From NCBI RefSeq assembly GCF_033568475.1, contig NW_027331840.1, forward strand, positions 62,001 through 126,000: a DNA stretch of 64,000 nt, read 5' to 3'. The DNA comes from Henckelia pumila (Eukaryota; Streptophyta; Magnoliopsida; Lamiales; Gesneriaceae). The notes beneath the pieces are model-generated. The model was not told the DNA's origin. It made no database searches and was given only the letters and a program-made list of their open reading frames with translations. Shown piece by piece: positions 62,782-64,000 of the stretch (its first letter is position 1; every line of letters begins with the position of its first letter). A program made the translations under genes and the position numbers.

Positions 62782-63035
62782 GCCCACAGGGGTATAGGCG
62801 AGTTGGTAAGGCCTGAGATGACGTGGGAAGAAATTCTCCAGCGTTGCGGGTTTGATCCTCGTGTGGAGCATATTTCCTGCTGAAATATTGTGGGGGTATG
62901 CTCTGGGGATTGGGCCATGTGCTCCCTCCTTCAGGTTCATGCCGCTCGTGCACATCCCTCGATTTACCCTCCGCATGAGCCAATGTGCCTCTGACTCATG
63001 TGGAATGGGGTCCCCTTCGGGATCAATCCTTTTTG
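62782..63035 (+). mobile_element. tRNA-derived SINE with 20-bp target duplication
   Basis: The exact 20-base repeat AAAGTAAATAAAAGAAAGAA lies at 62762-62781 and 63036-63055. The body starts with a box A-like GGCGAGTTGGTAAGG and has box B GGGTTTGATCCTCG, then a unique GC-rich tail ending CAATCCTTTTTG. It differs in sequence from the SINE at 14825, so it is another family. The exact target duplication implies recent insertion. Confidence 0.9.
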
Positions 63036-63441
63036 AAAGTAAATAAAAGAAAGAAAAATATCGAGTTATTATTTGTATGACACCATTTTTTTAATAATAT
63101 ATTCTATTATATTAGATATGAGGACACACCAAATTGGTACGTTGGTGTGACCTCTTATTTTGTTTTTGTTTTATTTTTAAAAAAAATTACAATTACTTAA
63201 TTTTTTTTACAATTATTTAATAAAAACAGATTGTATAAACACGCAACGTGTAGGTAAAAATTGATTATACAAACACGCAACACGTGCAATTCGACACTAG
63301 TTTAAAATAAAAATACTTGAAAATGTTATATATAACGTGGGTAAATTAGCATTCAGTCCCTAAACCCAAGCACATATACATGTTAAGTCCCTTGTCAGAA
63401 AAAAGATTTGTTTAAACTCCCCGGGCCCATATCTTTTTCTC

Positions 63442-63988
63442 GGACGAAAATCGGTACAAAAGATTGAAAATATGGTACGAATACATGGTATTCAAGTACT
63501 AATTGTTCAAGATCGAGTTTAAAAAATAATATTTGAGTATAAAACCTGAATATCATTATTAATATGAACTTGCAATATATGTTTGAATACTCAAAGATTA
63601 TAGAAAGTCGGTACAAAACATTGAAAATATGGTACGAATACATGATATTCAAACACTAATTATTCAAGATCTGGTATAAAAAAAAAATAAGATTTTGAGT
63701 ATAAAACCTGAACAACTTTATTAATATGAATTTGCAACATATGTTTGAATACTGAAAAATCATAAACTTGTACCATATCTAACACATTTGATACTCAAAA
63801 ATCATATATTAATACCATATTTTCAATGTTTTGTACTGTTTCCATCCAAATAAGACAAATATGTCATTAATATCAATATTTTCTTAGTAATCAAAAATCA
63901 TATATTTGTATCAGATATAACATATTTGATACTCAAATATCATATATTAGTACTGTATTTCAGATATTTTGTACCGATTTTCATCAAG
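63442..63988. repeat. fold-back repeat with internal tandem duplication
   Basis: ACGAAAATCGGTACAAAAG at 63444 is mirrored by TTTTGTACCGATTTTCAT near 63970. Inside, a unit of about 160 bases beginning TCGGTACAAAA occurs twice (about 63449 and 63608), and its inverted relatives (TTTTCAATGTTTTGTAC) occupy the right half. No ORF. It runs close to the window edge, so the outer boundary is uncertain. Confidence 0.6.
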
Positions 63989-64000
63989 AAGACAAATGTG

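Noticed and set aside
62795-62860. A tRNA gene based on boxes A and B
   Set aside because: No cloverleaf or acceptor stem can be drawn. The sequence continues as a SINE with a 20-bp target duplication. The same applies to 14825-14895.
62706-62983. Three overlapping minus-strand open frames
   Set aside because: They run antisense through the SINE body. The GC-rich element sequence explains them.

Overview
This 64 kb window is nuclear DNA of a flowering plant, a dicot. The evidence is multi-exon genes with plant-only families (ACC synthase, WRKY, GASA, LOR, a plastid MEP-pathway enzyme), AT-rich introns and spacers, and many plant transposons. The retrotransposon third ORF resembles proteins I associate with Lamiales (Gesneriaceae) genomes, but that placement is a weak inference. 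Exon structures below were built by hand from splice dinucleotides, reading phase and family conservation.

Layout of genes. 1490-3292 (-) type-1 ACC synthase; 4721-6097 (-) chloroplast IspF/MDS; 7507-8055 (+) GASA/snakin cysteine-rich peptide; 9354-12276 (+) G-patch protein; 15659-18058 (+) group IIc WRKY factor; 19093-28168 (-) 1512-residue WDR7/rabconnectin-like WD40 protein; 29833-38614 (-) PIAL-type SP-RING SUMO ligase; 57947-59741 (-) LURP-one-related (LOR) protein. All eight read as intact. They are independent plant transcription units, not an operon. Several are hormone- or stress-linked by family (ethylene, gibberellin-responsive peptide, WRKY, LOR), which may be chance.

Repeats. 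38.6-57 kb is a transposon block. A recent 11.1 kb Copia (Sirevirus-like) element on the minus strand (42927-54008; LTRs with one visible substitution; TSD TATGC) sits inside an older 2.65 kb solo LTR of a probable Ty3/Gypsy element (42833-56568; TSD ACAAC). The Copia element carries gag, pol and an extra third ORF between pol and the 3' LTR. That third ORF has a frameshift, and an in-frame TAG lies between gag and pol. A Cassandra-type solo LTR with a 5S rRNA-like segment lies at 39223-39601. Elsewhere there are Tourist-like and hAT-like MITEs with target duplications, two SINEs with clean target duplications, a LINE remnant inside an intron, fold-back repeats and (TA)n tracts.

Unusual points in genes: three GC-AG introns in two genes, a 13th cysteine in the GASA domain, a type-1 ACC synthase tail whose calcium-dependent kinase site looks degraded, and a perfect 33-bp inverted repeat in an IspF intron. 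I did not find a clear previously undescribed system; the extra retrotransposon ORF is the least explained coding sequence here.
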